Assembly: GCA_002307215.1 (NCBI GenBank)
Contig: DBTU01000024.1
Span: forward strand, 637 to 64,636
Length of the DNA stretch: 64,000 nt
Reading direction: 5' to 3'
Origin: Lachnoclostridium sp. UBA1308
GTDB taxonomy: Bacteria; Bacillota; Clostridia; Lachnospirales; Lachnospiraceae
The position numbers and the translations under genes are program-made. Under the pieces are notes generated by a model. That model was given only the letters and a program-made list of their open reading frames with translations, was not told where the DNA came from and ran no database searches. Position 1 is the first letter of the stretch, and each line of letters starts with the position of its first letter. Positions 33,667-42,631 of the stretch are shown in pieces.

Positions 33667-35349
33667 TTAAATTATATTCTCGCTAACTTTTTTATTCTCT
33701 ATGAGAAGTTCCCTATTGCAATATTTGAGAACCGATCTTCTGTGCGTTATGATAAGACAGGCCGGCCTCGGATTGAGTTTTTGAATCCCCTCCAGCACAT
33801 AAAGTTCTGTATTTTCATCCAATGCGGAAGTTGCTTCATCCAATATTAAAAATGGAGACTTTCGAATCAAAGCTCGAGCTATCGCTATTCTTTGTGCTTG
33901 TCCCTCCGAAATGCCATGTCCCCTCTCACCGATTACCGTATTTACCCCGTCCGGTAATTCATCTACAAAAGTTTTAGACGCGGATAATTCCAATGCCTCG
34001 TTTATTTCATTCTCTGTTGCATCCAATTTTCCCATCAAAATATTATCCCTTATCGTTCCACTGAATAAAGTGTTTCCCTGCGGAACATAGGAAATCATCT
34101 TTCGAGCGCCGGCATTCGCTGTTACTTTCTCTCCCAACTCATTTACAAATGAGACTTCTCCACAGGAATTAAGCAAAAAAGACATGATTATCTTAACCAA
34201 GGTTGTTTTTCCAATACCCGAGGCCCCTAATATAGCAACGAATTCTCCTGGAAGTACCGAAAACGATATATCTTCTAATACAAGTTCATCCGTGTACCCA
34301 AAACTTAGATTATCAACCTCAACACCGATATTACTCGTATTCATTTTCGTCATTAATTGTTTTTCTTGAGGTATGTTAACTACCTCCATAATTCTTCCTG
34401 CCGAGGCCAGCACCGATACTATCCTTGGAACAACATTTGCCAAAGAAATAATAGGAGATTGAATTCGGTTAACCAAATTCAGAAAAACAGACATCGTGCC
34501 AAAGGTTATGGCATCCTTAGCCAACTGAAAAGAGCCTAATGTAAACGCTCCTATGTATCCGATCTGAAAAGTAAATGATAAAACAGTTGAGGTCGTAACC
34601 GCCAATTTGTTTTTTTTCTTCATCCAGAATAGGCGTTCATTCCGTTCTTCAGTCAACCGCCTATTTGCATATTCTTCATTTGTAAATGCTTTAATGATCA
34701 ATATATTGCCTAAGCTCTCCTGAATATATGATCTATATTTCGATTCTGCTGTTTGGACTTTAATTTGTAAAAATTTCAATTTTCTACCCAATACCAAACA
34801 AATAACTGCCGAAACAGGACCCAACAGCAATGCAAAAATAGCAAGTCGTGGTTCAAAATAGAACAATGTGAAAAATGTTACAAGCAGTTCCAGAATAAGT
34901 TGAATAATTGTTGGAATAACATTAATAATGCCGTCGGCGATGATATCCACATCACTCATAAGTCTGGTCATAAGATCACCTGAATGGTACTTTTTTATAT
35001 CCATCCAATAGGCTTTTATAATCTGATCATAGACTTTTTTTCTGATTTCAAACGTAAACCTTTCATTAATCAAAAAGGATATTATCAGGTTAAACCAGTT
35101 AACCAAGCGGATCATTAATACCAGTCCAATATACAGAATTATTGCTTGCGTAATAATTCCGTGTGTTGAGGCACTATCGATAATATTTTTTAGAATAATG
35201 GCCAATCCTACCGAAAGAACGGTATCCAATAATCCGAACATAATTAATAGCATTATCCGGGGTATGTAGGGCACGGAGCAGGTAACTAGCCAAGAGAGAT
35301 ATTCACTCTGTTTTCTCCAGTTTTTGATAAACAAGAACAGTTTCTTCAT
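33667..35349 (-). CDS. Lasso peptide ABC exporter D
   Basis: The 560-residue fused transporter has six N-terminal membrane spans, then an ATPase domain with Walker A ILGASGIGKTTL, signature ISEGQAQRIAIARAL and Walker B LILDEATSALD. It has no C39 peptidase domain, which fits export of an already cleaved peptide. It would secrete the mature product and may give immunity. It sits between K and B2 and is a paralogue of the exporter at 53057-54817. Confidence 0.93.
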   Translation of the reverse strand: MKKLFLFIKNWRKQSEYLSWLVTCSVPYIPRIMLLIMFGLLDTVLSVGLAIILKNIIDSASTHGIITQAIILYIGLVLMIRLVNWFNLIISFLINERFTFEIRKKVYDQIIKAYWMDIKKYHSGDLMTRLMSDVDIIADGIINVIPTIIQLILELLVTFFTLFYFEPRLAIFALLLGPVSAVICLVLGRKLKFLQIKVQTAESKYRSYIQESLGNILIIKAFTNEEYANRRLTEERNERLFWMKKKNKLAVTTSTVLSFTFQIGYIGAFTLGSFQLAKDAITFGTMSVFLNLVNRIQSPIISLANVVPRIVSVLASAGRIMEVVNIPQEKQLMTKMNTSNIGVEVDNLSFGYTDELVLEDISFSVLPGEFVAILGASGIGKTTLVKIIMSFLLNSCGEVSFVNELGEKVTANAGARKMISYVPQGNTLFSGTIRDNILMGKLDATENEINEALELSASKTFVDELPDGVNTVIGERGHGISEGQAQRIAIARALIRKSPFLILDEATSALDENTELYVLEGIQKLNPRPACLIITHRRSVLKYCNRELLIENKKVSENII

Positions 35350-35391
35350 ACTTTCTCCTTAGTTGTAATAAGACGCTTGTCTTTCATCTAG

Positions 35392-36315
35392 TCAAAACGT
35401 ATGACCTAACTCTAGGTCGGATACCTGCTTTTTCAGACACTGTATTATCTCCGGCACCCAATATCCTTCCTCAGGCCTTTTAATGATATATATTGGGATT
35501 GTTGCAGCTACTTGGACAAACATATGAAAGCGTTTTGCATCATTATTGAGCCTCTCATACACTAACCCCCTATATATATTATTCATTAACAGATGAAGCT
35601 TTTCTCCTCCTATCACCTCAATACATTCAACCTTTTCTGCCTCCATTGAGGCCGAAATCACTATCATACATGTAATCAAAATTGGATCCGTAACATATCC
35701 TTTGTCCAAAATTCGAGCGAATTTATCCCTTTCTTCATCAATATAAATTAATTCATCTATATTAATACTAAATCGTTCAACTACATCGCGGCACAATTTT
35801 TGTTGTGGGAAGCCGGGTAATACCTTTATATCGCCATCCATAAATTGAACTGCCGATAAATCATCCGATACAAATTTGCATCCTTGGTTTAGTAATTCCA
35901 TTGTCACTGTTGATTTTCCGGCTCCGCTTTCACCCGAAATTATGATTCCTTTTCCACCATATTCGATCGTAGCACCATGAATCGGAAGATAGCCTTTTTG
36001 TATCAAAGCAAGTGCCATAGCAGAACCTGTTAAATATGAACGGATTGCAAGCTCTGAAATATCCTCTGACTCTCTATAAATAATAATGTGATTGCCATTT
36101 TCCACAAAAAACAAGGCTATATTCTTTAAATAAAACCACATAATTTTTTCTTCTATATGATCGATATATCCGCTTCTGACTTTCTCAAATACCCATTCCG
36201 GTGGCTTACCCAATTCTATAAATACATCGATATCATCTGCCTTTTCTATCTCCACTGCTTCAGGAAGCTCAATATCCGACCTTACCTTCTGGTTAAATAA
36301 TAAATAATATTTCAA
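35392..36315 (-). CDS. HPr-kinase-like peptide kinase K (lasso cluster)
   Basis: The 307-residue protein has the HprK C-domain P-loop YGGKGIIISGESGAGKSTVT (Walker A at 128-136), preceded by PIHGATIE, and KFVSDDLSAV. It lacks the HprK N-terminal domain. In paeninodin/pseudomycoidin-type lasso clusters such kinases phosphorylate the C-terminal Ser of the precursor. It is the first gene of the K-D-B2-C-A-N set. Translation appears to start at a TTG (36315), 9 bases after AGGAG; no better ATG is present. It is divergent from the two-component system. Confidence 0.88.
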   Translation of the reverse strand: MKYYLLFNQKVRSDIELPEAVEIEKADDIDVFIELGKPPEWVFEKVRSGYIDHIEEKIMWFYLKNIALFFVENGNHIIIYRESEDISELAIRSYLTGSAMALALIQKGYLPIHGATIEYGGKGIIISGESGAGKSTVTMELLNQGCKFVSDDLSAVQFMDGDIKVLPGFPQQKLCRDVVERFSINIDELIYIDEERDKFARILDKGYVTDPILITCMIVISASMEAEKVECIEVIGGEKLHLLMNNIYRGLVYERLNNDAKRFHMFVQVAATIPIYIIKRPEEGYWVPEIIQCLKKQVSDLELGHTF

Positions 36316-36415
36316 ATTACATTTCTCCTATACTATTTATTTGTTGTATCTTGGCTTAATTATTACTATTTTAGAATAATATTAATATTCTCACATCTTC
36401 CGAGTTATTCCACTC

Positions 36416-36461
36416 TTTTCATCATATGCAATTTATAGTATAATATAGGTAAACATACCTA
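36416..36461 (+). promoter_or_regulatory. Promoter and palindromic operator of the two-component system
   Basis: TTTCAA (36416-36421) and TATAAT (36439-36444) are 17 bases apart. A perfect palindrome, TAGGTA-AACA-TACCTA (36446-36461), follows immediately, over the expected start of transcription. It may be a repressor or autoregulator site. Confidence 0.55.
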
Positions 36462-36502
36462 GTTTTGCTACTATATGTAAATTATAAGAGAGGATAACGA
36501 CT

Positions 36503-37189
36503 ATGTCAAATATAATGTTTATCGACGATGATTTAGATATGCTTTCTATAAATAGCAGATATTTTTCAAAAGAAGGTTATCAAGTAAAAACGGTGTCCTC
36601 GGCAAAAGAAGCTGTACCTATATTAGCGGCCTTTTCACCGGACTGCATCATTCTTGATGTAATGATGCCTGATCAAAATGGGTACGAAACCTGCCGGGAA
36701 TTACGACTTTATACGAATGCACCTATCATATTTTTGAGTGGTTGTTCTTCCGAGAATAATAAAATCAAAGGTCTTCTTATTGGGGGTGATGACTACCTAA
36801 CCAAACCTTATAGTTTTCGAGAGCTTTCTGCAAGAATTCAAGTACAGATCCGAAGAACCTCCGGAATAGTCCATTCTAATACAATAGCCTACCCTCCTCT
36901 CTCTATAAACCTCGCATTACGAAAGGTTTTCTATAAAGATGATGAAATATCTCTAACCAACCGAGAATATGACTTGCTTTATCTCTTAGTAATCAATATA
37001 GGTAAAACTGTCACCTTCGAGGATATCGGAAAACATATGTGGGGTACCTATTCAGAGAATGACCGCAAAACAATTATGGTAACTGCAAGTCGTCTTCGAA
37101 ATAAGTTTGCAAGTTATGAAGCCTTGAATGATTTAGTCCAATCAGTCAGATCAAAAGGGTATATGTTTTCACATTATAAGGAGCTTTGA
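36503..37189 (+). CDS. OmpR/PhoB-type response regulator of the lasso cluster
   Basis: The 228-residue protein has a receiver domain with acidic pocket IDDDLDM and phospho-acceptor Asp52 in LDVMMPDQNG, then LTKPYSF with the conserved Lys. A winged-helix output domain follows with ISLTNREYDLLYLL, ENDRKTIMVTASRLRNKF and VRSKGYMF. It is divergent from K and is followed one base later by its kinase. Control of the peptide genes is the likely role. Confidence 0.95.
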   Translation: MSNIMFIDDDLDMLSINSRYFSKEGYQVKTVSSAKEAVPILAAFSPDCIILDVMMPDQNGYETCRELRLYTNAPIIFLSGCSSENNKIKGLLIGGDDYLTKPYSFRELSARIQVQIRRTSGIVHSNTIAYPPLSINLALRKVFYKDDEISLTNREYDLLYLLVINIGKTVTFEDIGKHMWGTYSENDRKTIMVTASRLRNKFASYEALNDLVQSVRSKGYMFSHYKEL

Positions 37190-37190
37190 T

Positions 37191-38012
37191 ATGAGTAAGC
37201 CAGTTAACAAATCCACCTTCTTAAAACCGGAGTTATCAGTTGAAAATTTGTCTATTGCATTATTTAAGGCAAACCAACAACTTGCTGATTCAAACAGACA
37301 GCTAAAAGAAAGTGAAAGGATGCGCCTCGAATTATTTTCTAATCTGTCCCACGACCTCCGCTCACCCTTGGCCACCTTGAGGAGTTATACCGAATACCTG
37401 CTTGCGTATGATGGCCTAGATCAGGATGAGACTATCGCAACATTAAATCAGATGCACGCAAAGATTATGTCTATCGATTACTTAATCAACGAAATGCTTT
37501 TATTATCATCGCTTGATTCAAAAGAAGGGGCCCTCCTTTCTTTTGAGACTATTTCTATTCATAAGTATTTAACTGACTTTTTCTCCTTATATAAATACGA
37601 CAAGAGATTTTCAGAGAGAAACCTCATCTCTGATTTGCCTGAAAGCCTTTCAACTTTAGTACAATTGGATACAAACTTGTTCCATAGGGCATTGGATAAT
37701 ATCTTTTCTAATGCTTTGAAATTTACCAAAAAGGGTGATTCCATAACTCTATCGGCTCAGCTCTCCGATAATGAAGTCATAATCTCCATATCCGATACGG
37801 GTGTCGGAATTCAAGCGCAGCACCTGACAAATATATTCCAACGCTCCTATATGATTTCAGATGCTCGCACTCCGGGCAAAAGCAATGATTTTGGTTTGGG
37901 TTTGTCCATTACTTCCGAAATCATCGAGAAACATAATGGTAAGATATGGTGTGAAAGCTCCTTTGGTAAAGGCAGCACATTTAACATCAGCATCCCAATA
38001 TTTGTAGCATAA
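37191..38012 (+). CDS. Soluble sensor histidine kinase
   Basis: The 273-residue protein has no membrane span or signal peptide. A coiled-coil-like N-terminus (FKANQQLADSNRQLKESERMR) leads to the H-box FSNLSHDLRSPLATL with His54. N-box DNIFSNALKFT, G1 DTGVGI and G2 GLGLSI follow. A cytosolic kinase with almost no input domain suggests sensing through another protein, or constitutive activity. Its start is one base after the regulator stop, with GGAG in the regulator coding end. Confidence 0.93.
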   Translation: MSKPVNKSTFLKPELSVENLSIALFKANQQLADSNRQLKESERMRLELFSNLSHDLRSPLATLRSYTEYLLAYDGLDQDETIATLNQMHAKIMSIDYLINEMLLLSSLDSKEGALLSFETISIHKYLTDFFSLYKYDKRFSERNLISDLPESLSTLVQLDTNLFHRALDNIFSNALKFTKKGDSITLSAQLSDNEVIISISDTGVGIQAQHLTNIFQRSYMISDARTPGKSNDFGLGLSITSEIIEKHNGKIWCESSFGKGSTFNISIPIFVA

Positions 38013-38122
38013 TGCTTTAGCCAATCAGTAATATATTGCTGTTCTATATAGTTAAAAATTGACACTATTAGATTAATAAGTTATAATTATGATATAACTA
38101 TTCCACTTTATCGGAGGGGCAA

Positions 38123-38398
38123 ATGACAAAAAATAGTAAAATAACACTAACAAAGAGATTAGATGTTACCGACTTAGCCGGTGAAAAAGTCATGATAGAT
38201 TTTGAATCAGGAAAATACTTCTTATTAAAAGGATCGGCGAATGATATCTGGGAATACCTCCAGCACCCGATTACTATCGGCGAAATACTTAACAGATTAC
38301 AGTCCGAATATGAGGTTGACGTAAACGATTGTTTGGAGAGCATTATCGCTTTCTTAAGCCAAATAAAAGAATATGGTTTTATCCAAATTGAGGAGTAA
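38123..38398 (+). CDS. PqqD-family RRE protein, lasso B1
   Basis: The 91-residue winged-helix protein has the PqqD/RRE pattern KRLDVTDLAGEKVMIDFESGKYFLLKGSANDIWEYLQHP, then LQSEYEVDVNDCLESIIAFLSQIKEYGFI. It binds the leader of the precursor and presents it to B2 and C. Unusually it lies on the opposite strand from the other biosynthetic genes, as third gene after the regulator and kinase. GGAGGGG precedes the ATG. A 20-bp terminator follows. Confidence 0.92.
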   Translation: MTKNSKITLTKRLDVTDLAGEKVMIDFESGKYFLLKGSANDIWEYLQHPITIGEILNRLQSEYEVDVNDCLESIIAFLSQIKEYGFIQIEE

Positions 38399-38449
38399 GA
38401 TATAATTTTGTTCGAACTTTTAATGTATCATTATATTTAGTGTGTGTAT

Positions 38450-38499
38450 AAAACAGCAAAGGCTTCAGACACTTTCGCATCTGAAGCCTTTGCTGTTTT
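38450..38499. terminator. Perfect 20-bp bidirectional terminator
   Basis: AAAACAGCAAAGGCTTCAGA (38450-38469) pairs perfectly with 38480-38499 around a 10-nt loop, with T-runs at both 3' sides. It separates the convergent B1 and aminotransferase genes. Confidence 0.9.
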
Positions 38500-38527
38500 A
38501 TATCATATTCCTTTTTCTTAATCTAGA

Positions 38528-38593
38528 TTAACCAACGCTGTTCCGGATTGTTACTTCTGTATGTACTGTTGACTTCGAAATTCCGTGAATTCT
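38528..38593 (-). pseudogene. SpoIIID-like helix-turn-helix fragment
   Basis: On the minus strand one frame reads RIHGISKSTVHTEVTIRNSVG then stop. GISKSTVHxxVT matches the recognition region of SpoIIID (GISKSTVHKDVTERL). The matching DNA is also close: ATGTACTGTTGACTTCGAAA here versus ATGTACCGTTGACTTCGAAA in spoIIID. There is no start or remaining domain, so this is a decayed fragment at the 3' end of the aminotransferase gene. Confidence 0.6.
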
Positions 38594-39941
38594 AAATACT
38601 AGCCTCTATCGCAGATTGAAGAATCCCAAAACCGCTTTCCAGCTGCTCATCTGTTACGACAAGTGGACACAAAAACCTGATGACATTGCCGTAAACGCCT
38701 GCGCTTTCTATCAGAAGTCCATGTTGGGCTGCTTTCGATACAATATCAGATACCAGCTTTGCATTAGGTTCTTTACTCTGCTTGTCAGTTACAAATTCCA
38801 TTCCCAACATACAACCGATTCCGCGGACATCACCAACCACTTCGTACTTTGCTTTCCATTCCTCGAATTTTTTTCTGCACTTTCCGGCTATTTCAAGGGA
38901 TCTGTCGCATAGATGATCTCGTTCAATGATTTCAATCACTTTTAGTGCTGAAGCGCACGCAAGGGGATTTCCGCCATAGGTTCCACCGATAATTCCCGCC
39001 CTGACATTATCAAATATTTCTTCACTTGCTGTCACAGCACTTAACGGGATACCCCCGGCGATTGATTTTGCCGTTGTTATGATATCCGGTGCACACCCTG
39101 CTTCCTCCCAATAATTCGAGACAAACATTCTGCCGGATCGTGCAAATCCGGTCTGTACCTCATCCGCAATGAGAAGAATTCCATATTCATCACAGATATG
39201 CCTTACTGCCTTTACCCATTCAATCGGTGCCGGTACGAAGCCGCCTTCACCCTGAACCGGTTCAACAACAATAGCGGCTACATATTCTGCGGGTGATGCT
39301 TCTTCAAATACTTTATGTAACTTTTCAATATAATAGGCAATTGCTTCATCCTCGGTATATCCCTTGGGTCCGCGATATAGATAAGGGAAATCTGCACGGT
39401 ACACACCATCCGGGAAGGGACCGATACCGGCGGCATAGGCCTTTTTAGAGGTCATGCATGCCGTAAGTAGGGTTCTTCCGTGAAAGGCTCCGGAGAATAC
39501 GATGATATTCGGTCTTTTCGTATATGACTTAGCAATTTTGACTGCATTTTCATCTGCTTCCGCGCCGGAGTTTGCAAACATTGTTTTTCGCTTTGCTCCT
39601 TTTACCGGCACAATTTCGTTCATTTTTTCAGCCAGCCTGATATATCCCTCATGCGTTACAATATTCATCATCGCATGAAAATATTTCTCAGACTGTGCTT
39701 TCACTGCCTCAATAAGCTCCGGATGACTGTATCCAATGTTAAGAACTCCAACTCCACCTATCCAGTCGAGAAAGATATTGCCGTCAACATCTTCCAGCAT
39801 AGCACCTTCTCCTCGGCTGATGACACATGGATATGCACATTTGATTGCTCCCGGCATCGCTTCTTTTCTTCGATCTATGATAGCCTTCGCTTTTGGACCC
39901 GGCAAAGGTGTGGTTATCTTTGGTAAAGCATTCTTTAACAT
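38592..39941 (-). CDS. Class III aminotransferase (4-aminobutyrate type)
   Basis: The 449-residue PLP enzyme has FLDWIGGVGVLNIGYSHPELIEAV, FANSGAEADENAVKIAK, IVVEPVQGEGGFVPAP, LIADEVQTGFARSGRMF and TTAKSIAGGIPLSAV (PLP lysine in TAKSIAGG). The whole pattern fits GabT. It moves an amino group from an omega-amino acid to 2-oxoglutarate, though ornithine- or diaminobutyrate-type substrates are possible. It lies downstream of an amino-acid ABC transporter in the same direction, suggesting uptake plus catabolism. Confidence 0.9.
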   Translation of the reverse strand: MLKNALPKITTPLPGPKAKAIIDRRKEAMPGAIKCAYPCVISRGEGAMLEDVDGNIFLDWIGGVGVLNIGYSHPELIEAVKAQSEKYFHAMMNIVTHEGYIRLAEKMNEIVPVKGAKRKTMFANSGAEADENAVKIAKSYTKRPNIIVFSGAFHGRTLLTACMTSKKAYAAGIGPFPDGVYRADFPYLYRGPKGYTEDEAIAYYIEKLHKVFEEASPAEYVAAIVVEPVQGEGGFVPAPIEWVKAVRHICDEYGILLIADEVQTGFARSGRMFVSNYWEEAGCAPDIITTAKSIAGGIPLSAVTASEEIFDNVRAGIIGGTYGGNPLACASALKVIEIIERDHLCDRSLEIAGKCRKKFEEWKAKYEVVGDVRGIGCMLGMEFVTDKQSKEPNAKLVSDIVSKAAQHGLLIESAGVYGNVIRFLCPLVVTDEQLESGFGILQSAIEASI

Positions 39942-40008
39942 AGTCCCATCTCCTTTATTCTTCCATCAAATTATTATAACTATTTTAACTCTACAGATTA
40001 ATATAATC

Positions 40009-40050
40009 GAAATTCAAAATGAAATTCAATGGAATTTCATTTTGAATTTC
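40009..40050. repeat. Perfect 19-bp inverted repeat with 4-nt loop
   Basis: 40009-40027 is the exact reverse complement of 40032-40050 around AATG. Each arm itself contains two inverted GAAATTC-like units. It lies between the substrate-binding-protein gene and the aminotransferase gene. There is no T-run, so mRNA stabilisation or a regulator site is as likely as termination. Confidence 0.8.
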
Positions 40051-40099
40051 TTATAATCGTCCGCAAGATTTACGAAACAATCTTAACATTTTGTGTCTG

Positions 40100-41035
40100 C
40101 TATTTAACGTTTGTAGTAGCACCATCTGCTGTACTAACAAAATAATCCTCTGTCAATCCATAGCTTGTTAAAATCTTCATTAATGTTCCATCATCCTTCA
40201 TCGCGTTCAGTGCAGTATTTACTTCCTTCAGAAAATCCTCATCTTCGAAACGAACTGCGGAGCCGATTTGTCCGCTTGCTTCAGCTACATAAGGTGTCAG
40301 CAGCTTTAACTTTAAAGTACTGTCAGTTGATAATGTATAACCTGCTACGATACCATCGGTAACAACTGCATCTACCTGACCCATGTTAACTGCGGTCATC
40401 AGGGTTGCCTGATTATCATAAGCAGTTAAATTGCCGATTTTACCATCATCCAACCATTTCTGAGCTGTATCATAGAAGGTTGTTCCGGGCTGCGCACCGA
40501 TATTCTTATCTTTCAAATCTTCCTTGCTTGCTATATCAGAGTCAGCGGCAATAACAACTGCTTCGCCTTCCTGATACCATTTATCTGTGAATGCAGCAAT
40601 TTCAAGTCTCTCATCCTTAACATACATGCCGTCTACTACCATATCAATACTGTCATTATTAAGTTCAACTAAAAGATTAGAAAAATCAATTACTTTCAAC
40701 TGAATATCAGGTATTCCGAGACGATTGCAAATCTCCTTTAATATCTCAACATCAATGCCCTTAAGCTCCTTGGTATCGATATCCTCATATGCAAAGGGTG
40801 CATCATTGGAGGAACCGATTAAGATATAACCTTTTTCTTTGATTTTGGTTAATAATGCAGACTCACTTGTGGAAGCTTCATCTCCTGCTGCTGCACTTTC
40901 CGTAACGGTAGGAGCGGTGGTAGCCGCTGCCTTATCCTCTGTCTTTGTCTTTGTACATCCTGTAAACGAAGTGATTAGCAATAAGGATGCCAGACACAGT
41001 GTAACCGTTTTTCTCATTAATTTTGATTTCATCAT
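40100..41035 (-). CDS. Polar amino-acid ABC transporter substrate-binding lipoprotein
   Basis: The 311-residue protein has a lipoprotein signal ending LLITSFTGC and a Thr/Ala/Glu-rich linker. A periplasmic-binding-type domain follows: LIGSSNDAPFAYEDIDTKELKGIDVEILKEICNRLG, DMVVDGMYVKDERLEIAAFT and GAQPGTTFYDTAQKW. It delivers a polar amino acid, perhaps an ectoine- or GABA-like compound given the aminotransferase; the ligand is not assignable by eye. It is upstream of the aminotransferase. Confidence 0.92.
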   Translation of the reverse strand: MMKSKLMRKTVTLCLASLLLITSFTGCTKTKTEDKAAATTAPTVTESAAAGDEASTSESALLTKIKEKGYILIGSSNDAPFAYEDIDTKELKGIDVEILKEICNRLGIPDIQLKVIDFSNLLVELNNDSIDMVVDGMYVKDERLEIAAFTDKWYQEGEAVVIAADSDIASKEDLKDKNIGAQPGTTFYDTAQKWLDDGKIGNLTAYDNQATLMTAVNMGQVDAVVTDGIVAGYTLSTDSTLKLKLLTPYVAEASGQIGSAVRFEDEDFLKEVNTALNAMKDDGTLMKILTSYGLTEDYFVSTADGATTNVK

Positions 41036-41103
41036 AATTTTCTCCTTCTTTCTTCTTGATTTGATTTATAGTATCTATCTCATAAACATTGATAATCAAT
41101 GTA

Positions 41104-41799
41104 TTACTTTACTTGCTTCAGCCTTCTTTCTATAAACTTACAAAGCTGAGATAATGGTATACTTATTACTAAATAGACAAGGGCCAGTATCGTATAAGCC
41201 TCAACGGTAAGAAACGTCTGTGATGCGAAGGTCTTCGTGCGAAGCAGTAATTCCTGTACAGAAATCATGGCAAGTAGGGACGTATCCTTAATCATCATAA
41301 CTAAGTAATTACCGAATACAGGCACCGAATTACGAAGCGCCGGAGGTATTATAAAATGAAGCATAACCCTCTTCTCACTGAAACCAAGTGCCAAACCGGC
41401 TTCATGCTGCCCAGAATCAACCGATAAAATCGCAGCTCGAATTACCTCAGACATGTAACAGCCGTAATTAATGGCAAAACCGATAATACCGCAGGTAACC
41501 GCAGGTATTTTTATTTTAGTGTCATACCCAAACAACTCAGTCACTCCATTAGCGAGCACCGGTACTACAAAATAAATATAAAAGAATTGTACCAAGAGCG
41601 GTGTACCCCTAACTATCTCGATAAAAATGCTTAAAATTCGGCCCAGCCATTTGTGTTTTGTCAACCTTCCGATTGCCAACAGCAAAGCAACCCCCAAGGC
41701 AAGGATAAAACCGACCAATGTTACATAAACAACAACTCCAACTCCGTCTAAAAGGCTGGGTCCTAAAACATCAAATGCCCTCTTGAAATTAAATTCCAT
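41104..41799 (-). CDS. Amino-acid ABC transporter permease
   Basis: The 231-residue protein has about five membrane spans and the HisM/GlnP-type signature VDSGQHEAGLALGFSEKRVMLHFIIPPALRNSVPVFGNYLVMMIKDTSL, whose EAGLALG loop contacts the ATPase. IEIVRGTPLLVQFFYIYF is also diagnostic. It lies between the ATPase and the binding-protein genes. Confidence 0.95.
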   Translation of the reverse strand: MEFNFKRAFDVLGPSLLDGVGVVVYVTLVGFILALGVALLLAIGRLTKHKWLGRILSIFIEIVRGTPLLVQFFYIYFVVPVLANGVTELFGYDTKIKIPAVTCGIIGFAINYGCYMSEVIRAAILSVDSGQHEAGLALGFSEKRVMLHFIIPPALRNSVPVFGNYLVMMIKDTSLLAMISVQELLLRTKTFASQTFLTVEAYTILALVYLVISIPLSQLCKFIERRLKQVK

Positions 41800-41814
41800 A
41801 ATAGCCTCCTCCTA

Positions 41815-42543
41815 TCAAAGTACACGGGCCAAGAAGGCACGCGTCCTTTCGTTTTTCGGGTTGGTAAAAATATTGTGTGGGGTGTCGTCTTCTACGATAT
41901 AGCCACCATCCATAAATATAACGCGATCAGCAACATCCTTTGCAAATCCCATCTCATGGGTAACTACGAGCATCGTCATTCCTTCCTTTGCCAACTGCTT
42001 CATTACCTCCAAAACATCTCCAACCAGTTCCGGATCAAGTGCTGAAGTGGGTTCATCAAATAAAAGAATATCCGGGTTCATGGCTAAGGAACGAGCAATC
42101 GCAACACGTTGCTGCTGTCCGCCGGAAAGTGCCGAGGGATAAACATTGATTTTACTCTCAAGTCCTACTTTGATTAAGAGCTCCGTCGCCTGCTCCGCCG
42201 CCTCCTTTTTAGTCAGCTTATTCAGCTTTAAAGGTGCAAACATAACATTTTCCAAAACAGTTTTTAATGGAAACAGATTAAATCTTTGAAATACCATACC
42301 CACATGTTTTCTATATTCCGTGACTTTCTTTCCAAGCTTTGTGATATCCTCATCCTGGTATAAGATTTCACCGCCGGAAGGCTGCTCTAAAAGGTTTATG
42401 CAACGAAGCATAGTACTTTTTCCCGAACCGGAGGGCCCGATGATAACTACTACTTCTCCCTTTTCTACCGATACGTTAATATCACGGAGAACTTCCAGAT
42501 CACCAAAAGATTTTGTGAGATTCTTAATATCGAGTAAAGCCAT
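41815..42543 (-). CDS. Amino-acid ABC transporter ATP-binding protein (GlnQ-like)
   Basis: The 242-residue protein has Walker A IIGPSGSGKSTMLRCIN, Q-loop VFQRFNLFPLKTVLENV, signature LSGGQQQRVAIARSLAM, Walker B ILLFDEPTSALDPE and switch His in VVTHEMGFA. The start at 42543 (MALLDIKNLTKSFG) follows GAAGGTG and gives the normal GlnQ length; the longer frame to 42597 includes terminator sequence. It is first in the transporter-aminotransferase unit. Confidence 0.95.
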   Translation of the reverse strand: MALLDIKNLTKSFGDLEVLRDINVSVEKGEVVVIIGPSGSGKSTMLRCINLLEQPSGGEILYQDEDITKLGKKVTEYRKHVGMVFQRFNLFPLKTVLENVMFAPLKLNKLTKKEAAEQATELLIKVGLESKINVYPSALSGGQQQRVAIARSLAMNPDILLFDEPTSALDPELVGDVLEVMKQLAKEGMTMLVVTHEMGFAKDVADRVIFMDGGYIVEDDTPHNIFTNPKNERTRAFLARVL

Positions 42544-42578
42544 TAAAACACCTTCTTTCCTTCTATGTTTTTCTGAAT

Positions 42579-42614
42579 AAAAAACGGAGCCATTCATAAG
42601 CTGAAAGGCTCCGT
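42579..42614 (-). terminator. Terminator of the cytidylate-kinase-like gene
   Basis: On the minus strand ACGGAGCC (42614-42607) pairs with GGCTCCGT (42591-42584), followed by TTTTTTATTC. It separates the kinase gene from the ABC transporter unit. Confidence 0.9.
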
Positions 42615-42631
42615 CGCACTATTATGTATTC

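Noticed and set aside
29498..38398. Second lasso precursor gene hidden in the spacers
   Set aside because: Checked the spacers at 30716-30967, 33605-33666, 35350-35391 and 36316-36502; no short ORF with a ribosome site and YxxP-like leader was found.
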